Shown here piece by piece: positions 33,301 to 48,300 of a DNA stretch of 64,000 nt. Source of the stretch: Lutibacter sp. A64. GTDB lineage: Bacteria; Bacteroidota; Bacteroidia; Flavobacteriales; Flavobacteriaceae. The stretch lies in NCBI RefSeq assembly GCF_022429565.1, contig NZ_CP092487.1, positions 2,312,001 through 2,376,000 of the forward strand, read 5' to 3'. Under the pieces are notes generated by a model. That model was not told the origin of the DNA and ran no database searches. It worked only from the letters and a program-made list of their open reading frames with translations. The position numbers and the translations under genes are program-made. Positions within the stretch are counted from its first letter, which is position 1; each line of letters begins with the position of its first letter.

Positions 33301-36300
33301 CGTTTGATTGATTACTGCTGTGTAATCACTATTTGCTAGTGTTGCTGTGCCATCGGCTGTAGTTACATTTACTGTGAAGCCGCCTTGAACTGCAGCGCTT
33401 AACGTAGCGGTTACGGTAATAGCTCCTCCATTTTCTAATCCACTTATATCTGCAATCGTTACCGTTGCTGCATCATCATTGGTGATTGTTACCGTAGCTT
33501 CATCTGTAATATCTACTGGCAATGTTGTTGCTGTTAAATTATCCATTGAAACCGTTAAGGTCTCATCTGATTCTAAAATAGCATCGGCAGTTGGTGTTAC
33601 TGTAAAGGTCTGTGTCTCACCTGCGGTTCCTGCAAAGGTTAACGTTTGATTGATTACTGCTGTGTAATCACTATCTGATGTCATTGCTGTGCCATCGGCT
33701 GTAGTTACATTTACTGTAAAGCCGCCTTGAACTGCAGCGCTTAACGTAGCGGTTACTGTAATAGCTCCTCCATTTTCTAATCCACTTATATCTGCAATCG
33801 TTACCGTTGCTGCATCATCATTGGTGATTGTTACCGTGGCAGTGTCTGTAATGTCTACTGGCAATGTTGTTGCTGTTAAATTATCCATTGAAACTGTTAA
33901 GGTCTCATCTGATTCTAAAATAGCATCGGCAGTTGGTGTTACTGTAAAGGTCTGTGTCTCACCTGCTGTTCCTGCAAAGGTTAACATTTGATTGGTTACT
34001 GCTGTGTAATCACTATCTGATGTCATTGCTGTGCCATCGGCTGTAGTTACATTTACTGTAAAGCCGCCTTGAACTGCAGCGCTTAACGTAGCGGTTACTG
34101 TAATAGCTCCTCCATTTTCTAATCCACTTATATCTGCAATCGTTACCGTTGCTGCATCATCATTGGTGATTGTTACCGTGGCAGTGTCTGTAATGTCTAC
34201 TGGCAATGTTGTTGCTGTTAAATTATCCATTGAAACTGTTAAGGTCTCATCTGACTCTAAAATAGCATCTGCAGTTGGTGTTACTGTAAAGGTCTGTGTC
34301 TCACCTGCGGTTCCTGCAAAGGTTAACGTTTGATTGATTACTGCTGTGTAATCACTATCTGATGTCATTGCTGTGCCATCGGCTGTAGTTACATTTACTG
34401 TAAAGCCGCCTTGAACTGCAGCGCTTAACGTAGCGGTTACTGTTATGTCTCCATTATCTTCTTTTTGTGAAATATCGGCAATCGTTACACTTGCTGCATC
34501 ATTATCGGTAATCTCTCCTATTGCCTCTGCATTTGATATTGTTACCAATCCTCCAGTAATATCACTTAAGGTTACTTTATAAGTCTCTGTTAGTTCTAAA
34601 ACACTATCATCTGTAATTGTTACGGTGAACGTTTTTCTTGTTCCACTTACTGAGTTTGCTAGGAAGTCTAACGTTCCACTAGTCGCTGTATAATCTTCTC
34701 CTGCAATTGCGGTTCCATTACTTGTTACATAATCAACACTAAATGCTTCTTGTACATTTCCTGTTAAAGTTACCGTATATGTTGCTGTGTCTGCTGCTTC
34801 ATCTACACTTACATCGGCTATAGATACACTTGCTGAATCATTATCGGTAATTGTTCCTGTAGCCTCTCCTTTTCCTTCTGAAATCGTTATTGCTTGGCCA
34901 TTTGAATCACTTAAAGTAATTATTCCTTTAAAAGTTTCTGTTGGTTCTAATATTAAATCTCCTAATATATCTACTGGAATAGCAACAGTTGTACTTCCTG
35001 CTGGTATGGTATAAGTAGTTCCACTTTGAGCAATAAAATCAGTTGTTGCTGTTGCTGAATCTGCGGTTGTAGAAAAACTTAACACAACATTTTCTTGAGC
35101 TACTCCATTCATTGTAACTTGTAAATTCATTTTCTGAGCACTCTCGGTCTCTACTATTGAATTATCGGCAATACTTATTGTATACGCATCATCATCCGTA
35201 ATTGTTCCAATGGCTTGTGCATCGTAAGTAACTAATGCATTACTACTATTTGAGAAGTTTAAATAAAAACTTTCTATTGGTTCCGCAATAGCATTTTCTG
35301 TAGTAGGAACTGTAATCGTGAAAGATTCTGATGCTGTTCCTGTAAAATTCAATGGCCCTGAAGTTGTTGAATAATCTAAATCATCTAAAGCAATGGCTGA
35401 ATCATCTGCGGTTGTATAATCTATACTTACGCCTCCTTGAACATTTCCTGTTAAAACTACTGTAAATTCTGCATTATCACCTTCATCAACAGTAACATTT
35501 GAAACTGTTAAAGATGCTGCATCATTATCATTTAATATTGCTATTGCTTGACTATCATATGTAACTAAAGCATTACTAATAGCACTTAAATTCAGTACAA
35601 AATTTTCTACCGCTTCTAAATAACTATCATCATTTGTTGAAATGGTAATTGTTTTAGATTCTGTATCTGTTCCTGTAAAAATAAGCGTTCCTGTTTTAGC
35701 ATCATAATCACCTGGTTCAATAGCTGACCCATCTGCGGTTGCATAATTAATAGTAAATCCGCCCTGAACGTTTCCAGTTAAAGTTACCGTAAATACGGCA
35801 TCTACTCCTTCAGTAATTGTTATATCTTCTATTGCTAAGGAAGCTGCATCATTATCTGAAATAGTTACTGTAGCTGTAGCATTTGCACCATCAATAGATG
35901 CATCTGCATCTCCTGAAGAAATCGTATTTAAAGTTGCAATCACTGTTTCACTTGCTTCTAAAATACTATCTTCTTTAACATCTACTGCTATAGTTACAGA
36001 TGTTTGTCCTGCTGGAATCGTTGCTGTTCCTGTTAAGGCTGTATAATCATCCGTTGCATCTGCTGTACCGGTTACGGTGTAACTTACATCCGTATCAACA
36101 TCACTGGCATTACTGATACTTATTGTAAACTCACCATTATCACTTGGCTCACTCGCTGTTGCATCTGTTGCTGCAATGCTTACTAATGCCGTATCTTCAT
36201 CATCTATAGTAACTGTGGCTTCATTTGTTGTTCCTACTGAAATATCTGCATCACCAGAAGTAATAGCGTCTAAAGTAACAATCACTGTTTCACTTGCCTC

Positions 36301-39300
36301 TAAAATATCATTATCTACAACTAAAACATCTATTGTTGCTGATGTACTTCCTGCTGGAATTGTTACGGTTCCGGTTAAAGTAGCATAATCTGTTGCTGAA
36401 GTTGCATCCCCTGAAATTGTATAACTGATTACAGTTTCAGTTGAAGATGCTAAGCCCATACTTACCGTAAACTGTCCGTCTGTACTTGGCTCACTTGCTG
36501 TTGCTTTATTTGCTGTAATATTTACCGTTGTTTCATCATTATCGGTAATTGTACCTAAACCACTAGCATCTGAGAAAGTTATTAATCTTCCGCCAAAGTC
36601 ATTTTCACTTAAATTAACTGTAAAGGTTTCTGTTGGTTCTAAAATATCATCGCCATTAACAACTATTGTTATGGTTTGTATTTCTCCTGTTGTACCACTA
36701 AAAGTGATAGTATCCGTTTGGTAAATATAATCTGAACCAGCTAAGGCATCAATATTAGCAGTTGTGTAGTTTACAGAGAATGGACCATCGGTAGATTTTC
36801 CATTATGTGTTACTGTAAATACATAATCTACTGTTGCTCCTCCATCAACTTCTTCTTTTGTAACATCATCAATAGTTAAAGTAACCTCATCATTATCTAT
36901 AATATTTCCAATTCCTGTTGAAATTGGTCCATTATTTAAAGTTACATTTTGACTGTTAGTTACTAATGAACTTAAAATACCACTAAATAATTCTGTTGGC
37001 TCAGCAATCTCATCATCTGTAATAGTTACTGGAACTGTTTGTGGGTTAGATTTTGAACCTCCAAAAGTTAATGTGTCTGAAGGAATAGCATCATAATCTG
37101 AACTTGAATGTGCAGAACCATCTGATGTTGAAAATATAACTGTCACTTCATTTTGAATTTCTAAACTAGAAGTTATTGTAAAATCTGCTGTTCCAGCATC
37201 TTCATCTACAGTAAATCCTGCAATTGAAATAACTGCATTATCATCATCATTAATAGTACTTGTTGCAGTAGCTGTACCAATAGTGATTTGTTGATCATTT
37301 GCATTTACTAATGCAATTTCACCTGTAAACGTTTCTTGTGGTTCCGTAATTAAATCTCCTAAGATTTCAATAGGAATATTTATAGATATTGTATCACCAG
37401 GAATTGTATATTCAACATCTTTTTGTGCTGTAAAATCTGTTGCTCCTGCAGTTCCATTAGTTGTTGTAAACGAAATAACAACTGGCTCTTGAGCTAGGCG
37501 ATCTAAAGTAGCTACAAAATTATGGTTTACATTACCATTTGTTTCTGTTTTTGTAAAACCTGTTAATGTAATTTCATTTAAAGGATCGTCGTCCTTTATA
37601 GTTCCTAGTCCTTGAGCATCATCAATGGTTGCTGTCCCTGTTGAAACTATATTACTTAAATCAACTGTATAATACTCGTTTAAAGGTTCTGTTATTGCAT
37701 TGTCAATAATAGGTACTGGGATTGTTTGAGTTGCAGCTGTAACTGAACCTGCTAGGAAAGTTACCGTTCCAGTAGTTAATGTATAATCGAATGGTTGGTT
37801 TGCAGGATTTGCTCCTGTACCATCATTTGTTGTGTAATCTACTGTTAATGCATCTTGAATATGACCTATTAAGGTTACCGTAAATACTGCTGTACCATCT
37901 CCTTCATCTACACTTACATCATCAATTTCAACACTTGCAGCATCATTATCTGTAATAGTTCCAATTGCAGTATCATCTGAAACTGTTACTAAACCTCCTG
38001 TAATTCCACTTAAAGTTACAGTATAGGTTTCTGTTGGCTCAACTAAATCATCATCCGTTATAGCAACCGTAAAAGTCTTAGTTGTTCCTGTTGTTGAACC
38101 TGTTAAGAAAGTTAATGGCCCGGATGCTGTTGTATAATCTGAGCCGTTAAGAGCACTTGGACTTGTATCATCTCTTGTTGTATAATTTACCGAAAACTCA
38201 TCTTGAACATTTCCTGTTAAAGTTACTGTAAACACGGCTTCTTTAGCTGCTATATTTTCAGCAACACTAACATCCGCAATAGCGATGCTTGCAAGATCAT
38301 TATCTTCAATTGTATAAGTTGCTGTTGGTTTAGTTAAGGTAACTTGTTGCGCATTGTAATTATTCTCAGTAATTTCTGCAGAATATGTTTCAGTTGGTTC
38401 TGTAATTAAATCACCTAAAATATCAATTGGGATATTTACTGATGTGCTTCCCGCTGGAATTGTTATTGTTGTGTATGTAGGTGTTGTATAATCATTTTCA
38501 TCTAAAGCTGTATCATCAGATGTTGAAAAACTTAAAACAACATCTTTTTCAGCAGCAATATCTGTACTTACAATATAATTAATTGTTTGAGTTCCGTTTG
38601 TTTCAGTTACTGTTTTATCTTCTAATGTTATTTTAACAATATCATTATCTTCTATAGTCGCTGTTGCAACATCTCCTTCTACTGTAAATTTAACCTGCTG
38701 ATTATTCTTATTATTTATAGTAATAGTACCTGTGAATGTTTCTGTAGGTTCTGCAATTTTATCACCTGCAATAGTTGTTGCTAAAATATTTACATTCGCT
38801 GTTGAAAGTGCTGGTAAATTAACATCTACATTAGATTGAGCTGTGAAATCACTTAGTGAAGTAGCTGTACCATTAGAGGTTGCAAACTTTAATAAAATTG
38901 GATATTGTGATTGAATATTTTGACTTACATAAAAATTAGCTGTTTGCGGTGCTTCTGTTTCAGTAATTGTCGCAAAACTATGTAAGGTTAATTCTACAAT
39001 GTCATTATCTATAATTGTACCTAATCCCTGAGCATCAGAAAAACTAACTTTAGATTGCCCCGATGCGTTTAAATCTGTAAGATTAATATTGTAAGTTTCT
39101 GTAGGTTCTGCAATTGTATTTTCTACAATAGTAACATCAATACTTTTTGTTGTTCCATTTATTGAACCTGCTTCAAAAACAATTGGTGTTGAATTAATTG
39201 CTACATAATCACTTGTAGCTTCTCCTGAAATATTGGCTGTAGCATAATTAAAAGAAACTGCTTCTTGAATTTCACCAGTTAATGTTACTGTAAATGTTGC

Positions 39301-42300
39301 CGTCCCATCAGCTTCATTTACTTCTACATCATCAATTGCTAATGAAGCTGAATCATCATTGGTAATTGTTCCTGTTCCAGTAGTATTTCCAAGTGAAATA
39401 TTTCGACCATTATTTACCAAGTTACTTAATTCAACAGTAAATGTTTCATCAAGTTCTACTTTTGTATTTCCATTTACAGGCACCGTTATAGTTTTTGTAG
39501 TTTCTCCAGGAGCAAAAGTTAAAGTTCCTGATTTTTTAACATAATCTGAATCTTCAATAGTTGCATTCACATCTGCTGTTGTGTAATCTACTTTTACCTC
39601 AGCGTCTGAAATTTTTGATAAGGTAACTGTAAAATCATAGTTTGTAGTTCCACTATTCCCTTCATTATGGGTTACGGAATTTACAATAGCTACGGTTGGT
39701 GTATCATCATTAGTAATGGTTCCAACAGCTGAAGCTGGATCTTGAGCAAATGTAATTGCTGCACTTGGTGCACTTACTGGAACTATATTACTTAAATTTA
39801 CTTTGAATGTCTCATCTAATTCTACCTTTTCATCTCCGTTGATAGTAACTTCAATTGGTTGAATTTCACCTGTTGTTCCTTCAAAAGTTAAAGTACCAGA
39901 ACTTACAACATAATCTGAGTCTGTTGTTTTTGCAGTAGCATCAACTGTTGTATAGTCTACTGAAAGTCCGTCTTCAACATCCATACTTAAGGTTACGTTA
40001 AAAGTTAACGTTTGTGTTCCAGAATGTCCTTCCGTAATAGTTTTATCTGCAATTGAAAGTGTTGCATTATCATCATTAGTAATGGTACCAACACCTGTTT
40101 TTTTAGCAGAATTAATGGTAATATTTTTACCAGGAGCATTTACAGATGCTAATACTACATTAAAAGTTTCGTTACTTTCAACAGCTGTATCTCCATTTAC
40201 TGCAATTGTAATGGTTTGAGTTTCACCAATATTTCCACTTCCTCCAGTAAAGTTAACAAGACCTCCATTAGCAGTAAAATCGGTTGGTGCTTTTGCTATA
40301 TCATTTTGTGTATAGAATGAAACGCTATAACCGCCAACTACCTCAGCTCCAGAATGTGTTACTGTAAATTCGAAATTGGTTGTTCCAGTATCACCTTCAT
40401 CAACAGTAACATCTTCTTCTATTGATAAAAATGCTGCATCATTGTCTTCATTATTTACAGAAATATCTTCTGGGTTTAGTGAGTCGTAATTAGAATCTGT
40501 TGTTAATGTTTCATTAACTGTATTTTCAATAATATATGAAATAGTTCCATCTACTAAAATATCATCAACACCTGTAACTGTAACTATTTGACGTTTATCC
40601 CAGTTTGCAGCAGTAAAAGTAAGTGGAGTTGAGATAACTGTTCCTTCATCTGTATTACTACTAGCAACATCTACAACTACAACTTGGGTTTGATCTAAGT
40701 CTGTACCTGGTTTACTTGTTAAAACTACCTCAAATGTTGCTGTTCCTCCAGCTTCAGTGGTTGTTAATGTTGTTGGTGTTACAATAAACCCTGCAGTATC
40801 ATTATCATTATTTACAACTGCAACATCAGCAACAACCATTGCGTTGTAATTTGTATCGGTTGAAACAGCCGCACTAGTAACAATAGTATAGCCAACATTT
40901 CCATCAACTATGTCATCATCTTTACCTGTTACAGTAACAGTTTGTGGTGAATTCCAATTTGCTGGTGTAAAGGTTAATGTTGTTGGAGTAAATGTATCAC
41001 TTTCAGTAGTATCATTGCTTGTTAAGGTAATTGTAACATCGTTTGTTGGTTCTGTATCTAAAATTACTGTAAAAGTTGCGGTGCCACCAGCTTCAGTAGT
41101 TGGACCACTTATTGCTGAAACTGAAATTCCTGCTGTATCATTATCTGTATTTGTAGCACTTACATCGGCAGGATCAACATTTTCGTACCCTGATAAATCA
41201 TCAGTTAAGCCTTTGTTTGTTGTTAAAACAATAGTATAATCAATATCTCCATCGTCCACATCATCATTTACACCTGTTACGGTAACTGTTTGAGGTGTGT
41301 TCCAATTAGTTGCGTTAAAAGTTAATTGAGATGTATCGACTGTCCCTTCAGTAGGATCATTACTAGCAACATCAAATACAACAGTACCTGTTGGTGCAAA
41401 AGGTAATACAACTGTAAAAGTAGCTGTCCCTAAATCTTCATTAGTAGTTATTACTGTCGGAGAAACTATTACAGTGTTATTTGCTAAGGCATTTACGGTA
41501 ACAGTAAAACTACAAACTTCTGTATTACCTGCTGCATCAGCAACTGTATAAGTAATGGTAGATGTTCCTAATTTAAAATTAAAACCTTCCAATGGATTTG
41601 AAACACCCGAAGAAGGAGCTAATACAGAACCTGTTGCTGATTCTAAAACACCTGCACCAGCTATAGCCCAACTTAATTCAGTTACAGCACAATTATCAGC
41701 ATACTCAGGAGCTACTATACCCGTAACTTCTACTGCAGCATCACCTGCTAAAGCTACATCTTGTATAATATTTGAAGAACAAGTTGCTATTGTAGGTTTT
41801 TGGTCATCGGTTACAACAACATCAAAATCAATAGTTGCTGTATTTCCATAATTATCCTCAGTTTCCCATGTAACTGTTGTTGTTCCTTTTTCAAATACCT
41901 GTCCGTTTAAAGTTGTATTTAGAGGGTTATTTTCCAGAATTGTTGCTCCGGTTAATGCGTAGGTTATAGTTGGAGCCGTATCACAATTATCTGTTGGATC
42001 CCATGAATCATCTGTATGTGTATATGTACAAACATTTGCATCAACTACTTTATTTTTATCATTTAAATCATCTAAAGTTGGTGCTTCTGTGTCTTCAACT
42101 GTTACTGTTGTTGAAATAACATCTGTATTTCCAGCAGCGTCTGTTACTTTTAACCAAACTGTATTTGGACTAGTTGTAATGTCATCACATTCAAATTCTA
42201 TTTCTGTTCCATAGTTACCATTTGTTTTTGAAATTTCATAAGTTATAATTCCACAATTATCTGTTGAAGTATTATTAATTGCTGCAGGTAACGCTGTTAC

Positions 42301-45300
42301 AGTACCATTTCTTCCTAATGCTACAGTTGCAGTTTTTGCAATGGCAGTTGGGTCTTCATTATCAGTTACATTTACTGTAAATGAACAAGTTGCTGAATTA
42401 TCTGAAGCATCTTTTGCTGTCCAGGTAATTGTTGTAATACCTTTTTGAAATACAACTCCATTAAGATCTGTTCCAGTAGCAGGAGAAGCTCCATTATTTG
42501 CGGAATATGTAATTGTTGGTGTTGCACCATCACAATTATCGGTTGCAGTAGCATTCCAATTCAAAGTTGAACCATCATGTGTATAAGTACACTCTCCTGA
42601 ATCTGTGTCAACAATTTGTTCTCCTGAAACAGGGCAATCAATCTCTGGAGCTGTTATATCTTCAACTGTTACTAATGCAGTCGCTGTTGAAACATTGCCA
42701 TTTTCATCAGTAACTGTTAATGTAACTGTATTAGTTGCTACATTTGCACCTAAATTAGTACAATCAAAATCTGTTTTATCTATAGCTAAACTTTTTATAT
42801 CACAACTATCATTTGAACCATTATCTATTTGAGCAGCTGTAATTGTAGCATTTCCTGAAGCATCTAATTCAACAGTAATATCTTGTGTTTTTGCTATTGG
42901 TTTTACTTTATCTACAACAGTTATAGTTGTTTTACAAATAGCTGTATTTTCTGCTATATCTGTTACTGTTAAAGTTACCTCGTTAGCACCTATATTGGTA
43001 CAATTAAACGTATTTGGTGAAACTGTACGCATTACAATTGAACAATTATCTGTTGAACCTGCTGAAATGGTATTAATATCTGCTTCAGATAAAGTATAAG
43101 TTCCTGCTGTACTTAATTCAACTGTAATTGGTGTACATGCTGCTACTGGTGGAATATTATCTTGCACTGTTACTGTTGCCTCGCAAGTTGAAACATTACC
43201 GCTTGTATCTGTAACTGTTAGGGTTACTGTATTAGCTCCATAATCTGCACAAGTAAATGCTGTTTTACTTGCTACAATACTTTGAATTCCACAATTATCA
43301 TTAGAACCATTGTCAATATCTGCTACAACTATTGAAGCATTTCCTAAAGCATCTAACTGAATATTAATATTTTGACAGCTAGCAGTTGGCGGTTGATTGT
43401 CTTTTACTGTAACTGTATAAGAACATTGTACTGAATTATTAGAACCATCAATTGCTGTCCAAGTTACTGTTGTTTCTCCTTTATTAAATACTTGTCCGTT
43501 TAATGTTGTATTTACTGAATCATCAGCAAGAACAGTATCTCCAGATAACGCATAGGTTAAACTTGAAATAGAACCACAAATATCTGTTGCAGTAGCATCC
43601 CAAGCTGTATTATTGTGTGTATACGTACAAGTATTAAGGTCTGTATCAACTGTTTGGTTATCTTCAATGCAAGTTATTGTTGGTAATACTTCATCTTTTA
43701 CAGTTACTGTAGCTGTAGTTGTTGAAACATTGTTGTTGTTATCCGTAACGGTTAATGTAACAGTATTTGCACCTATATTACTACAATCAAAATCTGTTTT
43801 ATTTATAGCTAAACTTGCTATTCCACAAGCATCATTAGAACCATTGTCAATATCAGCTGCTGTAATTGTTACATTTCCTGAAGCATCTAACTGAACAGTA
43901 ATATCTTGTGCTATTGCAGTTGGATTTGTATTATCTTGAATTGTAACTATGGCTGTACAAGTATCAGATTTTCCTGAAGTATCCGTAACTGTTAAAGTTA
44001 CCTCGTTAGTACCAATATTAGTACAATCAAAAGTTGAAATACTTGGCGTATATGTTAATTCGCAGTTATCATAAGAACCATTATCTATATCTAATCCTGT
44101 TATAGTTGCTTCTCCGTTTGCATCTAAATCAACTACAATATTTTTACATACTGCAACAGGATTTATATCATCTTCAATAGTAACTGTAGTATTACAAGTT
44201 GCACTATTTCCATTAACATCGGTTACTGTTAATGTTACTGTATTTTCTCCAAAATTAGTACAATCAAAATCTGTTTGACTTGCCGTAATAGTTGCTATTC
44301 CACAGGTATCACTTGATCCATTATTTATATCTGCAGCTGTAATAGTTGCATTACCCGATGCATCTAATTTTAATGTTATTGGTTTGCATAAAGCAGTTGG
44401 TGGTGTTACATCTTGAACAGTAACGGTTGCATCACAGGTAGAAACATTTCCGTAAATATCGGTTACTGTTAAAACTACCGGATTTTCTCCAACATCTACA
44501 CAACTAAATGAATTTGTAGAGATTTGATAAGTAATAGTTCCACTAGGATCTGTTGAACCGTTATCAATATCGGCTGCAACAATTGAAGCATTTCCGGTAG
44601 CATCTAACTCTACCGTAATATTTTGACAAACGGCAGTTGGCCCTTCATTATCTTCAATAATAATTTGGTAAGAACCCGTATTACTGTTACCATATATATC
44701 TGTTGCTGTCCAAACCACATTATGAGTTCCAACAGTAAAACTTTCTCCAATAATACTTGTAGTAGTATCCGTTCCAACAGCAGTTGCTCCATCAATAGAA
44801 TAGGTAATTGTTTCTAAAGTACAATTGTCTGTTATTGGAATATCCCAAGCACTATCTGCTGCACTTGTAGCTGTATAAGTAGCTAAACCTAAATCTAAAT
44901 TTCTTGTTTGTGTTGCTACAGGGATTATTGTTGGGTTTTCTGTATCTGTAATTGTAAACGTAGTAGTACAAGTAGCACTCTCATTATTACTGGAATCATA
45001 CAATTTCCAAAGTACTTCAGTTGTTGGATTTGCAGTTGTTCCAACAGGAATTTGCGCACCCACTAAAGTAGTATTAACATCAGTTCCAACTTCTGCGCCT
45101 CCATTAATAGAATAGGTTAATTTAGAAGTTGATGCATTATCATTAAGATCATACGGATCGAATTCTGAACTTGTTACTGTAAAAAAACAAGATCCAATAT
45201 CTGCATCTCTACTAACCTCTGCATCTGCACAACTATTAATAATAGGATCTTCAATATCTTTTACAATAACATTAATGGTACACGATGCTGTATTTCCACT

Positions 45301-48300
45301 TTCATCTGTGGCAGTCCAAATAACAGGTGTAGTTCCTACTGGGAATGTTTCTCCTTCAAGTGTCTCATCATTATTATAATTATTTTCTAAAGTAACTTCA
45401 CAATTGTCTGAAAAACTTGTTGGGTCAAATTCTGTACCAATAGTAGTATAAAAAGCTTCCCCAGTATCTGTATTTCTATTAAATTGATTACCTGTAGGAC
45501 AAGCTATTACTGGGTCTTGATTATCTGTAACTGTAATATTAAACTTATATGTAAAAGAGTTTCCAGATTCATCAACCACAAAGTAGGTTACTTCTGTATC
45601 ACCTACAGGAAAATCATATTCATCATTTATGTATGAAGGCGAAACTGTAATTACAAGATCTTCTTGAGCGGTAACATTATCTATAAATGTTGGAGGTGTA
45701 TAATTAACCTTTGCAGTACAATCATCAATACCTGTATCTACAGAAACACTTGAAGGAGCTGTTTCTAAGCGTGGTAATTCTGTATCTACAATATATACGT
45801 AGAAATTTGCAGTTCCAACATTACCACTATCATCGGTTGCTGTCCAAGTAACTGAGTTTTCACCCATTTGCATTGCTAAACTATCTAAAGTAGATACTTC
45901 AAATTCATTTACTATTTTAGTTACAATTCCACAGTTATCTGTTGATGTAACATCATCAAACTCTCCATCTTTTACGGTATAATAATTTTTATTAGTATCT
46001 GTACTTCTAATTTGATTTCCTGGAACCACCAAAATTGGAGGTTCATCATCAGTAATTTTTAATGTAAATGAGCAAGTTGCTGTTTGATTGTTTGTATCAG
46101 TAGCTGTCCAAGTAATTTCAATTTCACCGGTTGTTCCTTCTCCTTGCCCTCTAGGTATAGTAACTCCAGAAAGCGTATTAGTACCTGTTACTGGTAGACC
46201 TGTTTCAGGATTTATAAAACTCCAAGTTAACGTAGGTGTGCTACAATTATCATTAAACGCAGTTACGTCAAATTCATTCCCTACTACTTTATACGAACAA
46301 GTACCTGCATTTGCGCTTCGTGTTTGATCTTCAGTTAAGCAAGATAATGTAGGTGGCGTATCAGTTATAACTACATTAAAAGAGCAGGTAGCTATATTTC
46401 CATTATTATCTGTTGCTGTATAGGTAACTGTTGTTGTTCCAACACTAAATAAAGTTCCTGGAGAATGTGTTGATGTAAAAGATTTCATACCACTACAAGC
46501 ATCAGTTGCTATAAGTGAAGGCCAAGAAACCGCAACTTGACAACCACTACCGGCTGCAACTGCTGTTATTTCTGCAGGGCAATTTGATATTACAGGCGCT
46601 TCATTATCGTATACTGTAACTTTTTGATTGTGTATTGTTGTATTACCAGATTCATCTGTTAATTCCCATCTTACATTTGTTGTTCCTAATAAAAATGTTG
46701 CAGGCGCATTGTTTGTAATTGTAATAGCTTCGGGAGCTGTACAATTATCGGTTGCTGTTGGCGGTGTTAATGTAAATGTTTTGGTACAAGTACCAGCATC
46801 TACATCTACAGTTACGTCTTCAAAAGGCGTATCTAAAACAGGTGCTTCTTCATCTTTAACCGTAAAAGTAAAACTACACGTTTCAGAATATTCAACATTA
46901 CCTATTTTTTGAGTTGCTGTCCAAGTTATGGTATTTGTACCTTTAGGAATGGTTGCTCCAGCTAACGTTGTATTTGAAGGCGCTCCAGCTAAATCGTGCG
47001 TCATTGTTCTTCCATCTCCAGAAATTGATACAAATGTTGCATCATAAATTGTACTTCCTGTTGGAACTGTATAACCACATGCTCCAATAGCTGTTGTTTG
47101 AGTAACATTATTCGGACAACTAATAATTGGTTTAAAAGAATCTACAACAGTTACATTTACATTACAAGTAGTTGTATTTGCAGTATCTGTTGCTGTCCAA
47201 GTAATTGTATGATCTCCTATTGCTAATTGTGTACCATTTAAATACCCTGGTCCTGTTAAACTATTGGTGTATGATTCAACCTCACAATTATCAGAAACTG
47301 CTGGTGTAAATTCACTACCTACAACTGTATAATATTCTACATAAGGATTGTTATATTCTCTATAATAGGTTTCTGTTGGGCAATTAATTACAGGCGCTTC
47401 ATCATCTGTAACTATAACTTTTTGGGTTATTGATGTAGTGTTTCCACGTTCATCACTAGCATACCATGTAACTGTAGTTGTTCCAATAGGATACGTAGTT
47501 CCTGTATGATTATTCCAAACAGAAGTTACTCCACAATTATCAGTTGTTTCTGGTTCATCTAAAACTACACCTGTCGCATTACAATCTGAATTTATAGCCA
47601 CAGTAACATCTGGAAGAGAAATCGTGGTAAATGATGGATCTTCTTTATCTATAACTCGTATATCATAAGTACAACATTCATTAGTGTCTGTACCATTAGT
47701 AGCTGTCCAAGTAACAGTAGTGATTCCTTTATTTAAAACCACACCATCTAAACTAGAACCAGTACCTGTTGTTTTTCCACTTAAAGTATACGCAAGCGTT
47801 GTTCCAGCTGTACTTGTTGAAATATCTAATTCTGCACCACTAACTGTATATGTACAAAAACCTGGGTCGGTATCTCTGGTTTGGTATCCTTTGCATTCTA
47901 CTGCTGGCGTATTATCTGAACTTATAGTTAGTGTTATTGTACAAGTATTATTTTTCCCTCTTGCATCGGTTACAGTCCAAATAATTTCATGTTCTCCCAC
48001 TGCAAATGTTGCTCCAGCTAAAGTATTAGTTGATGACGTACCTGAAATATTATGTGTTTTAGTAGTATTTGAACAGTCATTAATTCTATAAGGATCAAAT
48101 TCATTACCACTTACAACATAAGGTCCTGTTTCTACTTGTCTACAAATTTCACCAGGAGTACCAGAGTCAGGACATTGAAAAGTTGGTGCAGTATTATCAA
48201 CAACTGTAACTGTTTGTGTTGCAGATGAAGTATTTCCATGAATATCTCTTACATACCATGTAACAGTAGTTGTTCCAGTACCAGTAGTTCTATTTATACC

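Noticed and set aside
28340-34492. CRISPR-like regular repetition
   Set aside because: The repeats are 342 bp, contiguous, in frame and protein-coding, with no unique spacers or cas genes.
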